DNA of 64,000 nucleotides from Flavobacterium aquariorum (GTDB taxonomy: Bacteria; Bacteroidota; Bacteroidia; Flavobacteriales; Flavobacteriaceae): positions 124,001 to 188,000 of the forward strand of contig NZ_QKXH01000007.1 in the NCBI RefSeq assembly GCF_003254745.1, read 5' to 3'. Under the pieces are notes generated by a model. That model made no database searches. It saw only the letters and a list, made by a program, of their open reading frames with translations, and was not told the DNA's origin. The translations under genes and the position numbers were made by a program. Positions 52,597 to 63,607 of the stretch are shown here, one piece after another; within the stretch, counting starts at the first letter, position 1; every line of letters starts with the position of its first letter.

Positions 52597-53967
52597 CTAT
52601 TTTATTTTGAAATTCTTTTCAATAGCTTTAATCATCTCTCCAGCAATATCTTTGTTGGTGGCACCTTCAATTCCTTCGAGTCCTGGAGAAGAGTTTACTT
52701 CAAGCAATAAAGGTCCTTTTGCGGAGCGGATAATATCAACACCTGCAACTTTTAAATCCATTGCTTTAGCGGCTTTTATGGCAATCTTTTTTTCTTCTGC
52801 CGTAACTTTAATTACCGATGCTGTTCCGCCCAAATGGATATTAGCTCTGAATTCGCCAGGCATCGCTTCTCTTTGGATTGCAGCAACAACCTTCCCGTCA
52901 ATTACAAAACACCGAATATCTTTTCCGTTAGCTTCTTTGATAAATTCTTGAACTAATATATTCGCATTAAGGCTTTTGAATGCGTTAATTACACTTTCTG
53001 CAGCTTTTTTGGTTTCTGCCAATACAACGCCTTTTCCCTGAGTACCTTCAAGTAATTTCACGATAAGTGGCGACCCTCCAACCATTTTGATTAAATTATC
53101 TGTATCCAGTGGAGAATTGGCAAATCCTGTTGTTGGAATGTCAACACCATGATTAAGTAATAATTGCAAGGAATATAATTTGTCTCTCGATTGTGTGATA
53201 GCAGTTGACGAGTTTAAACAATAGACTTTTAATGCTTCAAACTGTCGAGTTAAGGCGCAACCGTAAAAAGTAATACTTGGTCGAATTCGGGGAATGATTG
53301 CGTCAAATTGGTTTAATATTTTTCCGCCTCGGTAATGAATTTCTGGTGTTTTAGCGTCCAGTTTCATATAACATTCCTTAATATTCAAAAAATGCATTTC
53401 GTGACCGCGCATTTCTCCAGCTTCCATAATTCTTTTGTTGCTGTACAATTCAGGATTACTGGCCAAAAGTCCTATTCTTAAACCTGAGCTGGCTTTTTCT
53501 GAATTTTTATATAATTCAACGAGACTTTCAGTGGTAGGTTGTCCTAAAAGATATTTTTGTTCCGGGTCAACCAGTATTCTTCCGCTCATGGCTTCGCGTC
53601 CCAAAAGCATGCGAAAACCCATCGAGTCACGATTTGTAAGGGTCATTTCAATTGGCCATTTCGAATCACCAATGGCAATTTGAGTTTGAATAACATATCG
53701 GTGCTCCCTAAAGCCACTGGAACTTTTTACAATTCTTTTGTCAACCATTGGTGCTTCACAATGAATAACAGTTTTTGTATTGTTCTGTATTGGATTTATG
53801 TCAAACTTTACCCAATTAGCATCATTTTTTATAAATGGAGCAATATTGATAGCATGCAAAGCAGATGTCTTTGCGCCAGAATCGACACGGGCTTTAATTG
53901 TAGGGATTCCTAATTCCGGAAAAGAGCACCATTCTTCACTACCCAGTATGACTTTATTTTGAAACAT
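52597..53967 (-). CDS. RimB-RimK fusion: retropepsin-like protease domain plus ATP-grasp ligase
   Basis: 456 residues. Residues 1-145 form a RimB-type aspartic (retropepsin-like) domain: [17 protein letters not shown] with the DSGA motif, and [16 protein letters not shown]. Residues 160-456 are a RimK-type ATP-grasp ligase: [15 protein letters not shown] for ATP binding, [20 protein letters not shown] and [15 protein letters not shown] for metal binding. In E. coli RimK adds glutamates to ribosomal protein S6 and RimB trims them; the two are separate genes there. Here both activities lie in one chain. Single gene. Confidence 0.92.
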   Translation of the reverse strand: MFQNKVILGSEEWCSFPELGIPTIKARVDSGAKTSALHAINIAPFIKNDANWVKFDINPIQNNTKTVIHCEAPMVDKRIVKSSSGFREHRYVIQTQIAIGDSKWPIEMTLTNRDSMGFRMLLGREAMSGRILVDPEQKYLLGQPTTESLVELYKNSEKASSGLRIGLLASNPELYSNKRIMEAGEMRGHEMHFLNIKECYMKLDAKTPEIHYRGGKILNQFDAIIPRIRPSITFYGCALTRQFEALKVYCLNSSTAITQSRDKLYSLQLLLNHGVDIPTTGFANSPLDTDNLIKMVGGSPLIVKLLEGTQGKGVVLAETKKAAESVINAFKSLNANILVQEFIKEANGKDIRCFVIDGKVVAAIQREAMPGEFRANIHLGGTASVIKVTAEEKKIAIKAAKAMDLKVAGVDIIRSAKGPLLLEVNSSPGLEGIEGATNKDIAGEMIKAIEKNFKIK

Positions 53968-54042
53968 AAATTAATTTTGTTGGTCTTTTTTATAACTACC
54001 AAATGTAGATATTTGTTTTTAAAAAAATACGATAATATCCTA

Positions 54043-54084
54043 TAAAAAACAAACCCGTTATGTTATTAAAACGTAACGGGTTTG
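54043..54084 (-). terminator. Terminator of clpC
   Basis: Minus strand: CAAACCCGTTA / TAACGGGTTTG, an 11-bp stem with a 13-nt loop, followed by TTTTTT. It begins 22 bp past the stop at 54107. Confidence 0.88.
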
Positions 54085-54106
54085 TTATGTAGTATTTTAT
54101 AATAAA

Positions 54107-56674
54107 TTATTGATTAGTAGGTTCTTCAGCTTGATTAGTAGGTTCCTCGGCTTTGTGAATATTTACAGTTAATTCTTGTGAGCCATCTGCAATATCCATA
54201 AAGATTTCATCACCGGTTGCAATTTTTGATGTGATAATTTCTTCAGCCAACGTATCTTCAACATACTTCTGAATCGCTCTTTTTAATGGTCTTGCACCAA
54301 ATTGTTTATCAAAACCTTTATCCGCTATAAATGCTTTGGCTTTGTCAGATAATTTTAATTGATAACCTAGTTCTTTGATGCGGTCATATAGTTTTTGTAA
54401 CTCGATGTCAATGATCAAATTGATGTCTTCTTTTTCTAAAGTATTAAATACAATTACATCATCTATTCTGTTCAAAAATTCTGGAGCAAAGGTTTTCTTT
54501 AAAGCATTCTCAATTACGCTTTTAGAATTATCATCGGCTTGTGCAATTTTAGCAGCAGTGCCAAACCCAACTCCTTGCCCGAAATCTTTCAATTGACGGG
54601 CTCCAACATTAGACGTCATAATGATAATTGTATTTTTGAAATCAATTTTTCGGCCTAAACTGTCGGTTAAAAATCCATCATCAAGTACTTGAAGCATCAT
54701 GTTGAAAACATCAGGATGTGCTTTTTCAATTTCATCAAGCAATACAACACAATATGGTTTTCTGCGTACTTTTTCAGTTAATTGACCACCTTCTTCATAT
54801 CCTACATATCCAGGAGGCGCTCCAACCAATCTCGAAATTGCAAATTTCTCCATGTATTCACTCATGTCTATACGAACCAACGCATCTTCTGAATCGAAGA
54901 GTTCTTTTGCAAGGACTTTTGCTAATTGTGTTTTTCCAACACCAGTTTGGCCTAAGAAAATAAAAGAACCAATCGGTTTGTTTGGGTCTTTCAATCCAGC
55001 GCGATTTCTTTGAATCGAACGAGCGATTTTTAAAACTGCCTCGTTTTGTCCAATTACTTTATTTTGAATAAGCTCAGGAAGTTTAGCTAGTTTGTTGCTT
55101 TCAGTTTGTGCAATACGATTTACCGGAATTCCGGTCATCATTGATACAACGTCGGCAACATTATCTTCTGTAACTAATATTCTATTGGTTTTAGAATCTT
55201 CTTCCCATTGCTCTTGTGCTATGGCTAAATCTTTTTCTATCTTTTTCTCGTCATCACGAAGTTTAGCTGCCTCTTCATATTTTTGTTTCTTAACAACCAA
55301 GTTTTTCAATTCACGAACTTCTTCCAATTGTCGTTCCAAATCCAGTATTTGTTTTGGAACATCAATATTAGTGATGTGAACTCTTGATCCAGCTTCGTCC
55401 AATGCATCAATGGCTTTGTCTGGTAAAAATCGTTCAGACATATAACGATTTGTTAATTTAACACAAGCCTCAATTGCTCCAGGCGTGTAAATCACATTAT
55501 GATGATCTTCATATTTATTTTTAATGTTGTTCAAAATGGCAATCGTTTCTTCAACAGAAGTTGGTTCTACGATTACTTTTTGAAATCGTCTTTCTAATGC
55601 ACCATCTTTTTCTATGTATTGACGGTATTCGTCTAATGTGGTTGCGCCTATACATTGAATTTCACCTCTTGATAAGGCAGGTTTGAACATATTGGATGCG
55701 TCGAGTGAGCCTGTAGCTCCGCCAGCACCAACAATTGTATGAATCTCATCGATGAAAAGAATGATGTCATCATTTTTTTCCAATTCATTCATTACTGCTT
55801 TCATTCTTTCTTCAAACTGTCCTCTATATTTAGTTCCGGCAACTAGGCTTGCCAAATCTAGAGTTACAACACGTTTGTTGAATAATATACGTGAAACTTT
55901 CTTTTGAATGATTCGCAGGGCAAGACCTTCGGCAATAGCAGATTTACCAACCCCTGGTTCACCTATTAGCAAAGGGTTGTTTTTTTTGCGGCGGCTCAAA
56001 ATTTGAGAAACACGTTCTATTTCTTTTTCGCGTCCTACAACGGGATCTAATTTCCCCTCTTCTGCCATTTCAGTTAAATCTCTTCCAAAGTTGTCAAGTA
56101 CAGGAGTTTTAGATTTTTTATTTGATTTATTGGCAGGATTATTAAAATTACCTTCCTTGAGGCTGTCATCTTGTCCTGAATCGTCATTGTAGGATTCGTT
56201 TTTTGGCAAGTTTTCTAAAAAATCGTCTTCGTTTGGAGTCATGTTGATGTATTGTTCTTTAGCTACGTCATAATCTATTTTAAGTTTATTCAATAGCTTG
56301 GTTGTAGGATCATTTTCGTTTCTCAAAATGCACAACAGTAAGTGTGCAGTGCTGATTGATGAACTTTGGAAAACTTTTGCTTCTAAAAAAGTAGTTTTCA
56401 AAGCGCGTTCTGCTTGACGTGTCAGATGTAAATTTTTCTTTTCTACACTAACATCAATGCTAGGGCTGGCGGGGCTTAGGATTTCAACCTTTCTTCTTAA
56501 ATGGTCAAGATCAACAGACAGGTTGTTAAGGATGTGAATTGCTTTACCATTTCCATCCCTTAGAATGCCAAGCATCAAATGTTCAGTACCTATAAAGTCA
56601 TGTCCAAGGCGTAAAGCCTCTTCTTTGCTATAAGTAATAACGTCTTTTACTCTAGGTGAAAAATTATCATCCAT
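54107..56674 (-). CDS. clpC: ATP-dependent Clp protease ATP-binding subunit ClpC
   Basis: 855 residues from the ATG at 56674 ([12 protein letters not shown]); the frame extends 17 codons more but without homology. The N-domain (about 1-145) has two Clp repeats. The first AAA+ module has GEPGVGKS and [15 protein letters not shown] middle domain of ClpC length follows (about 410-490, with a UVR-like [17 protein letters not shown]). The second AAA+ module has LGQTGVGKT and [15 protein letters not shown]. It unfolds proteins for ClpP. The C-terminus ends in the tandem heptapeptide [14 protein letters not shown], encoded by a 21-nt direct repeat. Divergent from gyrA. Confidence 0.96.
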   Translation of the reverse strand: MDDNFSPRVKDVITYSKEEALRLGHDFIGTEHLMLGILRDGNGKAIHILNNLSVDLDHLRRKVEILSPASPSIDVSVEKKNLHLTRQAERALKTTFLEAKVFQSSSISTAHLLLCILRNENDPTTKLLNKLKIDYDVAKEQYINMTPNEDDFLENLPKNESYNDDSGQDDSLKEGNFNNPANKSNKKSKTPVLDNFGRDLTEMAEEGKLDPVVGREKEIERVSQILSRRKKNNPLLIGEPGVGKSAIAEGLALRIIQKKVSRILFNKRVVTLDLASLVAGTKYRGQFEERMKAVMNELEKNDDIILFIDEIHTIVGAGGATGSLDASNMFKPALSRGEIQCIGATTLDEYRQYIEKDGALERRFQKVIVEPTSVEETIAILNNIKNKYEDHHNVIYTPGAIEACVKLTNRYMSERFLPDKAIDALDEAGSRVHITNIDVPKQILDLERQLEEVRELKNLVVKKQKYEEAAKLRDDEKKIEKDLAIAQEQWEEDSKTNRILVTEDNVADVVSMMTGIPVNRIAQTESNKLAKLPELIQNKVIGQNEAVLKIARSIQRNRAGLKDPNKPIGSFIFLGQTGVGKTQLAKVLAKELFDSEDALVRIDMSEYMEKFAISRLVGAPPGYVGYEEGGQLTEKVRRKPYCVVLLDEIEKAHPDVFNMMLQVLDDGFLTDSLGRKIDFKNTIIIMTSNVGARQLKDFGQGVGFGTAAKIAQADDNSKSVIENALKKTFAPEFLNRIDDVIVFNTLEKEDINLIIDIELQKLYDRIKELGYQLKLSDKAKAFIADKGFDKQFGARPLKRAIQKYVEDTLAEEIITSKIATGDEIFMDIADGSQELTVNIHKAEEPTNQAEEPTNQ

Positions 56675-56934
56675 ATTATTAGGTGTTGTTATTGTAAATT
56701 TAGTAAATAAGATTATCAAAAGCAAAAATCATACCTTTAAATACTCTTACTGCTAAGTGACAAAAAAAATGATGAACATATAGTTAAAGCCTACTTAATT
56801 TATTAACTAAATGCCAATGAAAATTTGTTAATAAATCGAATAAATTTCTGTCTGTTTATGAGTGAAAACATATTGAGAAAGGTTATATTAGCGGGATTTT
56901 TTAAAACAAAATAATTTTAATTTAAGTATATATT

Positions 56935-59556
56935 ATGTCTGAAGGAGAAAAGTTAATTCCTATTAACATTGAAGATGAAATGAAAACAGCTTACATCGAT
57001 TATTCGATGTCAGTAATTGTATCAAGGGCGCTTCCTGATGTTAGAGATGGCTTGAAACCAGTACATCGAAGAGTACTATTTGGAATGCATGATTTGGGTG
57101 TTAATTCAAGATCTGCCCATAAAAAATCCGCAAGAATTGTCGGGGAAGTTCTTGGAAAGTATCACCCACATGGTGATACATCTGTTTATGATGCCATGGT
57201 TCGTATGGCGCAAGAATGGAGTATGCGTTATTTATTGATTGATGGCCAAGGTAACTTTGGATCTGTAGATGGCGATAGTCCTGCAGCAATGCGTTATACA
57301 GAGGCAAGAATGCGTAAGATTTCGGAAGAAATTCTAGCAGATATAGATAAAGAAACAGTTGATTTTAAACTGAATTTTGATGATACATTAGAAGAACCAA
57401 CAGTTATGCCGACTCGTGTTCCTACACTATTGATAAATGGTGCGACAGGAATCGCTGTAGGTATGGCAACAAATATGCCTCCTCACAACTTAACTGAAGT
57501 GATCAATGGTACTTTGGCTTACATGGATAATAATGACATAGAAGTTGACGAGTTGATGACGCATATTAAAGCTCCGGATTTTCCTACAGGAGGTATAATA
57601 TACGGTTATGAAGGAGTTCGTGAAGCTTTTAAAACAGGAAGAGGTCGAGTAGTAATGCGTGCCAAAGTAGGTTTTGAAGAAGTGGATGGCCGTGAATCTA
57701 TTATTGTTACCGAAATTCCATACCAAGTTAATAAAGCAGATATGATTAAACGTACTGCAGACTTGGTTAATGAAAAGAAAATCGATGGTATAGCTAATAT
57801 TCGTGATGAATCGGATAGAAACGGAATGCGTATCGTTTATATATTAAAGCGTGATGCTACGCCAAATGTGGTGTTGAACACGCTTTATAAGTTTACACAA
57901 TTACAATCTTCTTTTAGTGTTAACAATATTGCAATTGTGAAAGGTCGTCCACAAATGTTAAATCTGAAGGATCTGATTCATTATTTTATTGAACACCGTC
58001 ATGATGTGGTGACTCGCAGAACGCAATTTGAATTGAAGAAAGCTGAAGCCAGAGCTCATATATTGGAAGGTTTGATTATTGCTTCTGATAATATTGACGA
58101 GGTTATTGCGTTAATTAAAGCATCTAAAAGCACAGAAGAGGCAAGAGAAAAATTAATCGAAAGATTCAATTTGTCAGATATTCAATCTCGTGCTATTGTT
58201 GAAATGCGTTTACGTCAATTAACGGGTCTTGAACAAGATAAGTTAAGATCGGAATATGATGAAATCATGAAGTTAATAGAGCATTTAAAAGCTTTATTGG
58301 CAGATGTAAACCTAAGAATTGCGTTGATAAAAGAAGAACTAACAGAAATTCGTGATAAGTACGGGGATGAACGCCGTTCTCAAATTGAATATTCAGGTGG
58401 AGATGTAAGTATTGAAGATTTGATTGCAGATGAGAATGTGGTTATTACAATATCCCATGCGGGTTATATCAAACGTACTAACTTGTCCGAATATAAAACA
58501 CAAAATAGAGGAGGAGTTGGTCAAAAAAGTGCCGGTACAAGAGATCAGGATTTCTTGGAACACATGTTTGTTGCAACGAACCATCAATATATGATGTTTT
58601 TTACACAAAAAGGAAAATGTTTCTGGATGCGCGTTTACGAAATTCCGGAAGGAAGTAAAACTGCTAAGGGTAGAGCTATTCAGAATTTGGTGAATATCGA
58701 AAGTGACGATAAAGTAAAAGCTTTTATTTGTACTCAAGATTTAAAAGACAAAGAGTATATCAATAGTCATAATCTTGTAATGGTGACCAAAAAAGGACAG
58801 GTTAAGAAGACTTCATTGGAGAAATATTCTAAGCCAAGGGTTAATGGTGTTGCTGCAATTACAATTAAAGAAGGTGATGAATTATTGGAAGCCAAATTAA
58901 CTAATGGTGAAAGCCAAATCATTTTAGCAGTTAAATCGGGTAAATTGGTTCGTTTTGAAGAAACCAAAACACGTCCAATGGGAAGAACAGCTTCCGGGGT
59001 TCGTGGTATTACTCTAAAAGACGAAACTGACGAAGTGATTGGAATGGTAACTGTAAATGATATGAGCAGTGAAATTCTAGTAGTTGCTGAAAATGGTTAT
59101 GGAAAACGTTCTAGTTTAGATGAATATAGAATCACAAATCGTGGAGGTAAAGGGGTTAAAACTCTTAATATTACTGAAAAAACGGGTAAATTGATTTCTA
59201 TAAACGCTGTAACGGATGCAGATGACTTAATGATTATCAATAAATCTGGTTTGACCATACGAATGGCTGTTGAAGATCTTAGGGTTATGGGAAGAGCTAC
59301 GCAAGGTGTAAAATTGATAAATATCAAGGGTAATGATTCAATTGCGGCTGTTACTAAAGTAATGAAAGATGATGCCGAAGAAGTAGTAGTAGATGAAGAT
59401 GGGAATGTAATTGAAGCTGCGGCTATCGAAAGAGTAAAGCCTGTTTTGGAAGTGCTAGAAGATGATGGGACAACTGAAGAGGATGAGGAAGACGATGATG
59501 AAGAAATAGAAGATGATGACTCAGCAGACGAAGAAGATGCTGATGATGAGGCATAA
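56935..59556 (+). CDS. gyrA: DNA gyrase subunit A
   Basis: 873 residues. The winged-helix and tower domains open with [20 protein letters not shown]. The active-site Tyr121 is in [10 protein letters not shown]. The quinolone region [12 protein letters not shown] has Thr82 and Asp86, which is the normal state in Flavobacterium as I know it. Six beta-pinwheel blades make the C-terminal domain, where GVRGITL is a GyrA-box-like turn. A highly acidic tail (about 845-873, [20 protein letters not shown]) ends it. It cuts and rejoins DNA with GyrB to introduce negative supercoils. The TPR gene follows after 40 bp. Confidence 0.97.
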   Translation: MSEGEKLIPINIEDEMKTAYIDYSMSVIVSRALPDVRDGLKPVHRRVLFGMHDLGVNSRSAHKKSARIVGEVLGKYHPHGDTSVYDAMVRMAQEWSMRYLLIDGQGNFGSVDGDSPAAMRYTEARMRKISEEILADIDKETVDFKLNFDDTLEEPTVMPTRVPTLLINGATGIAVGMATNMPPHNLTEVINGTLAYMDNNDIEVDELMTHIKAPDFPTGGIIYGYEGVREAFKTGRGRVVMRAKVGFEEVDGRESIIVTEIPYQVNKADMIKRTADLVNEKKIDGIANIRDESDRNGMRIVYILKRDATPNVVLNTLYKFTQLQSSFSVNNIAIVKGRPQMLNLKDLIHYFIEHRHDVVTRRTQFELKKAEARAHILEGLIIASDNIDEVIALIKASKSTEEAREKLIERFNLSDIQSRAIVEMRLRQLTGLEQDKLRSEYDEIMKLIEHLKALLADVNLRIALIKEELTEIRDKYGDERRSQIEYSGGDVSIEDLIADENVVITISHAGYIKRTNLSEYKTQNRGGVGQKSAGTRDQDFLEHMFVATNHQYMMFFTQKGKCFWMRVYEIPEGSKTAKGRAIQNLVNIESDDKVKAFICTQDLKDKEYINSHNLVMVTKKGQVKKTSLEKYSKPRVNGVAAITIKEGDELLEAKLTNGESQIILAVKSGKLVRFEETKTRPMGRTASGVRGITLKDETDEVIGMVTVNDMSSEILVVAENGYGKRSSLDEYRITNRGGKGVKTLNITEKTGKLISINAVTDADDLMIINKSGLTIRMAVEDLRVMGRATQGVKLINIKGNDSIAAVTKVMKDDAEEVVVDEDGNVIEAAAIERVKPVLEVLEDDGTTEEDEEDDDEEIEDDDSADEEDADDEA

Positions 59557-59596
59557 TTAAACAGTAATAGAATAAATAAATATAAAATAGATTAAT

Positions 59597-60865
59597 ATGA
59601 AAAGTAGATATGTAATAATAGCGTCAGCATTATTTTTATCAGTAGCAAGTATTGCTCAAAAAAATGAAATAAAAGCTGCTGAAAAAGCATTAAAAGCGGG
59701 CAAATCCGATGAGGCTATTACAATTTTAACAGGAGCAGAGTATTTGTCTGTAAATGCTCCTGATGCTGAAAAAGCACAATTCTTATTTGTAAAAGGAAAT
59801 GCACATTTGGATTTGGCGAATAAAAATGTTGAGGCTGATAAGAATTTAAGTTTAGCAGCAAAAGCGTATCAAGAATTGTTAGAGGTTGAAAAAACTTCTG
59901 GAAAAGTAAAATATTCGACACAAGCTGCAACATCAATAGCTGAAATTAAAGGTAAATTAATTAATTCAGCTATTGAAGATACAAAAGCCAATAAGGATGC
60001 TGAAGGAGCTAAAAAGTTATATGAAGCATATTTATTAGAGAAAAAAGACACCATTAATCTTTATTATGCAGCGTCTACTTACGTAAATGCAAAAGATTAT
60101 GATACGGCTCTTAAGCTTTACGAGGAGTTAAAAGTTCTAAACTATTCTGGAAAAGCTACTTATTATTATGCCGTTAATAAAGTAAATAATCAAGAAGATT
60201 TTTTTAATACTGCGGCCGATAGAGATCGCATGGTAAAAATGGGAACTCATGAAAAGCCAAGAACTGAAAATGTGCCTTCTAAAAGAGGTGAGATCTATAA
60301 AAATGTAGCCTTAATTTATGTGCAACAAGGAAAAATGGATTTAGCTAAAAAAGCAGTTTCTGATGCTAGAAAAGCAAATCCAGATGATACTTCGTTAATA
60401 TTAACTGAGGCTAATTTGTATCTTGAGTCGAAAGATATGAATACTTACAAAAAGTTGATTTCTGAAGCATTAGAAAAAAATCCAAATGATGTAGATTTGA
60501 TTTTTAATTTAGGTGTTGTTAGTGCCGGAGCGAAAAACTATGCTGAAGCTGAAAAATTCTATACTAAAGTTATGGAATTAGATCCAAAATACATTAATGC
60601 TTATATTAATATGGCAGCAATGAAATTGGATGACGAAAAAGTTATCATTGATGAGATGAATAAACTTGGTACTTCTGCTGATGATATGAAACGTTATAAT
60701 GTGTTGAAAAAGAAAAGAGAAGACTTATTTAGAAGTACAATTCCGTATTTGGAGAAAGCGGTAGCATTAGATCCTAAAAATGTTGATGTAGCAAAAACAT
60801 TGTTAAATGTATATAGTGCACTAGAAATGACTACAGAGTATAAAGCATTGAAAGCAAAAATGTAG
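59597..60865 (+). CDS. Secreted TPR protein, first of two paralogues
   Basis: 422 residues with a signal peptide (about 1-20, ending SIAQ). Tetratricopeptide repeats are clear in the second half: GEIYKNVALIYVQQGKMDLA, LIFNLGVVSAGAKNYAEAEK, YTKVMELDPKYINAYINMAA, and a C-terminal YLEKAVALDPKNVDVAKTLL. It shares the whole layout with 61619-62683 but has two extra TPR units (about residues 255-320). Partner and role are unknown; the location behind gyrA (40 bp) suggests read-through or co-transcription. Terminator at 60885. Confidence 0.85.
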   Translation: MKSRYVIIASALFLSVASIAQKNEIKAAEKALKAGKSDEAITILTGAEYLSVNAPDAEKAQFLFVKGNAHLDLANKNVEADKNLSLAAKAYQELLEVEKTSGKVKYSTQAATSIAEIKGKLINSAIEDTKANKDAEGAKKLYEAYLLEKKDTINLYYAASTYVNAKDYDTALKLYEELKVLNYSGKATYYYAVNKVNNQEDFFNTAADRDRMVKMGTHEKPRTENVPSKRGEIYKNVALIYVQQGKMDLAKKAVSDARKANPDDTSLILTEANLYLESKDMNTYKKLISEALEKNPNDVDLIFNLGVVSAGAKNYAEAEKFYTKVMELDPKYINAYINMAAMKLDDEKVIIDEMNKLGTSADDMKRYNVLKKKREDLFRSTIPYLEKAVALDPKNVDVAKTLLNVYSALEMTTEYKALKAKM

Positions 60866-60884
60866 TCTTCATTGAATAGTTATA

Positions 60885-60921
60885 AAAAATCCTGCTCGAG
60901 TATTCGATGCAGGATTTTTTA
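60885..60921 (+). terminator. Terminator of the gyrA-TPR transcript
   Basis: AAAAATCCTGC / GCAGGATTTTT with a 13-nt loop and six T at the end, 20 bp past the stop of the first TPR gene. Confidence 0.85.
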
Positions 60922-61618
60922 TTTAATATGTTTTTCTTAAATGCTAAAATAGTAACAATTGGAATTTTTTTACCATATAAAACTAGTATAAGAAATATAA
61001 ATAGATTTTAATAGGTTGTTATACTAGTTTTATATGGTAAAAAAACTCGTGAAATAAAAAAAATATTTTGGTTTTTATTGGGTAAGGTTATTATAGTGCA
61101 ATAATAGCTTAAAATTGCATGATTTTTTTTTGAATAAAATCGAAAACAATACAGTTTGTCTTATTTAACGAAATCATTATCTTTTTGTTAAAATTTATTA
61201 CTATTTTATTTGTGCAATCAAAAAAAAAAATTATTTTAGACCAAAATTATAAGTTTAGAAATCGATATAGTTAACGTAAAAGTTATGTAAACTAAGTATT
61301 GTTAATTGTTTAAAGATGAAATTTGTAATTCAAAAAACTAATTAAATTCAAATTGTGTAACCTAAAAATTATTTTAAATATGCCAAAAACTACTTTCTTG
61401 TAAAATGTTTGAAAAAAACATTTCTTTAGGGTTGAAACCTATTTTAGAATTTTAATCAACTATTATTTTAAATTGCATTTTAAACCCTTCTAATATTTAT
61501 TTTACTTTTTTGTTTAGTAACTACTATAGTTTTTCTAAATGCAGAAGGAGTAAAATATAATTTTATACTAGTTTCTATAAAAAATAACCCCCTAATATTA
61601 ACAACTAAACTTAACCTT
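60922..61618. other. Non-coding stretch between the TPR paralogues
   Basis: About 700 bp without a gene. It holds the perfect inverted repeat at 60965-61045. The rest (61046-61618) is AT-rich, with no clear promoter box; the promoter of the second paralogue must lie here. Confidence 0.55.
60965..61045. repeat. Perfect 27-bp inverted repeat with 27-nt loop
   Basis: The arm TTTTTTTACCATATAAAACT... (60965-60991) is the exact reverse complement of 61019-61045. The ends TTTTTTTACCATATAA also occur beside the thrC stop (42459-42474) as TTATATGGTAAAAAAA. It may be a MITE-like element or a long RNA hairpin. Confidence 0.85.
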
Positions 61619-62683
61619 ATGAAAAGAAAATTTGTAATACTGTCAATAGTGTTATTGATAAATGCTGGTGTATTTGCACAAAAGGACCAAATAAAAGCTG
61701 CTCAGTCGGTTTTTGAAAGCGGAAAATCTCAAGATGCATTGGGGATTTTGAAAAAAATTGAATATTTAATTTACAATTCTACCGATGAAGAGAAGTCAGA
61801 TTTCTATTTATTGAAAGGTAATATTTTAAAAGATTTAGCTTTAAAAAATATTGATATGGCCAATAATCTTTCCTTGGCAGCAGAGGCTTATCAAGAATTG
61901 ATTAAAGCGGAAAATGAGGCAGGAAAGTATAAATATTCTTTACAAGCGAATACGGCTTTGAGAGAAATGAAAGCTACACTTGTCAATGGAGCGGCTGATG
62001 ATTATAGGACGGGTAAATACAAAGAAAGTGCTGAGAAAAGTTATAAGGTCTATTTATTTGATAAAAAAGACACTTTGAATTTATTTAATGCAGCTTCTTC
62101 ATCGATGACGGCTAAGGACTTTGATTCAGCAATAAAATATTATGAAGAATTAAAAAGAATTAATTATTCTGGAAAAGGGGTGATTTACTACGCTACAAAT
62201 AAGAAGACAAAAGTAGAAGAAAGTTTTGCTTCTGCAGCCGTTAGGACAGCAAGTATTGCTGCAGGGTTTCATGAAAAACCTAGAGATGAGTTTTCGCCAT
62301 CTAAAAAGTTGGAAATTAATAAAAATTTAGCTTTTATATATCTTGAAAAAAATGATGCAGTTAAAGCGGAAATTTGTTATAATAAAGTTTTAGAGTTAGA
62401 TCCAAATTATATTGATGCATATATTAATTTAACGTATGTTAAATTGGAGTCTAAAAAGGCTTTAGTTGATCAGATGGCAGCTTTGGGCAATACTCCAAAA
62501 GAAATGGAGCTTTATGATCAGTTGAAAAATAAAAAAGATGATTTGGTAAGAAGTGTGATTCCATATCTTAAAAAAGCATTGGTTATTGAGCCTAAAAATC
62601 AAGATGTTTTGAAGTCACTTTTAGGCGTTTATAGGTCTTTGGATATGACTAATGAATACAATTCATTAAAAGCAAGTATGTAG
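61619..62683 (+). CDS. Secreted TPR protein, second of two paralogues
   Basis: 354 residues with a signal peptide (about 1-20). Compare with the 59597 paralogue: KDQIKAAQSVFESGKSQDAL, NLSLAAEAYQELIKAENEAG, ESFASAAVRTASIAAGFHEK, and VLELDPNYIDAYINLTYVKL match unit for unit, but two TPRs near residue 255 are absent. Sequence identity is moderate, so the duplication is old. It is expressed from its own promoter region and ended by the terminator at 62710-62740. Confidence 0.85.
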   Translation: MKRKFVILSIVLLINAGVFAQKDQIKAAQSVFESGKSQDALGILKKIEYLIYNSTDEEKSDFYLLKGNILKDLALKNIDMANNLSLAAEAYQELIKAENEAGKYKYSLQANTALREMKATLVNGAADDYRTGKYKESAEKSYKVYLFDKKDTLNLFNAASSSMTAKDFDSAIKYYEELKRINYSGKGVIYYATNKKTKVEESFASAAVRTASIAAGFHEKPRDEFSPSKKLEINKNLAFIYLEKNDAVKAEICYNKVLELDPNYIDAYINLTYVKLESKKALVDQMAALGNTPKEMELYDQLKNKKDDLVRSVIPYLKKALVIEPKNQDVLKSLLGVYRSLDMTNEYNSLKASM

Positions 62684-62709
62684 CTTTGTGAGAATAACAA
62701 TTATATAAA

Positions 62710-62740
62710 AAAAATGCTAGAAAATATTTCTAGCATTTTT
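62710..62740. terminator. Bidirectional terminator between TPR2 and NlpC genes
   Basis: AAAAATGCTAGAAA, loop ATA, TTTCTAGCATTTTT with flanking A and T runs, between convergent stops at 62683 and 62742. Confidence 0.88.
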
Positions 62741-62741
62741 T

Positions 62742-63503
62742 TTATATAATTTTTTTAATTACTCTTAATTTATGAGTGTGTTTGTTAATTTCAGCATTGT
62801 AAATTCCTAAATGGTCTAGTCTGTCAATTCTTACCTTTCCGCTTGCGTGAACAATATAGTTATTTTCCATTATTATTCCCACATGGATTATATTTCCTTC
62901 GTCATTGTCAAAAAAAGCTAAATCACCAGGTTCACTTTCTTCAATAAAACTTAATGCTTCCCCTTGTGTGGCTTGTTGCGATGCATCTCGCAATAATTTA
63001 TAGCCATTGAGTTTGTAAACCATTTGCGTAAAACCGGAACAATCTATTCCAAAAGGTGTTTTTCCTCCCCATAAATAGGGCGCACTTAAATACATGAAAG
63101 CAGAATTTAGTATATTATTTTTTGGTTTTATTCCGCTTATTTTTGTTCCTTCGAAATCAAAATTATTGATATTGATTTCTGGACAGCTTAAAAAAGATAA
63201 GGAAGCTCCAAGTGGAATGGGAATCAATAAATTGGAAGGTGCTATAATGTATTCTATCAAATCGCCATTAAGGATAATTGCGTCAGACGAAAGTTGGTTG
63301 AAGCAAGATTCTGTAATAGGTTGAAATTGTTTGGTATCTATCCAGCCTTCGTATTCATCATATTGCATTTTTATATAAGACCATTGTTTATGTTGTTCCA
63401 AAACTTCAAAATGTTCTCCAAATAAGACCTGAGAAACAATTTCACTTTTATCACTAGCTTCGGCGCGAAGTGGAATCATGGCTAAATTACAAATCCCAAA
63501 CAT
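62742..63503 (-). CDS. NlpC/P60 family peptidase (YkfC-like)
   Basis: 253 residues. Residues 10-60 form an SH3-like domain (MIPLRAEASDKSEIVSQVLF), and a second SH3-like part may fill 75-115. The NlpC/P60 core has Cys155 (FGIDCSGFTQMVYK), His207 (IIHVGIIM) and the third polar residue at His219 (IVHASG). Family members cut gamma-D-Glu-diamino acid bonds in peptidoglycan peptides. No signal peptide is evident, which fits cytoplasmic muropeptide recycling as for YkfC. The thiolase gene is 104 bp upstream on the same strand. Confidence 0.92.
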   Translation of the reverse strand: MFGICNLAMIPLRAEASDKSEIVSQVLFGEHFEVLEQHKQWSYIKMQYDEYEGWIDTKQFQPITESCFNQLSSDAIILNGDLIEYIIAPSNLLIPIPLGASLSFLSCPEININNFDFEGTKISGIKPKNNILNSAFMYLSAPYLWGGKTPFGIDCSGFTQMVYKLNGYKLLRDASQQATQGEALSFIEESEPGDLAFFDNDEGNIIHVGIIMENNYIVHASGKVRIDRLDHLGIYNAEINKHTHKLRVIKKII

Positions 63504-63607
63504 TTATATAAATTAGAAATTAAAATAATACGAATCAAAAAATATCTGTAAAAATAGTAATTTTCAATTCGTATTATTTAATAATTGTATTTTATTTAAA
63601 GTGATAT

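Noticed and set aside
57169..57200. GyrA quinolone-resistance change (Thr at the Ser83 position)
   Set aside because: Thr82 with Asp86 is the usual state in Flavobacterium, not an acquired mutation.
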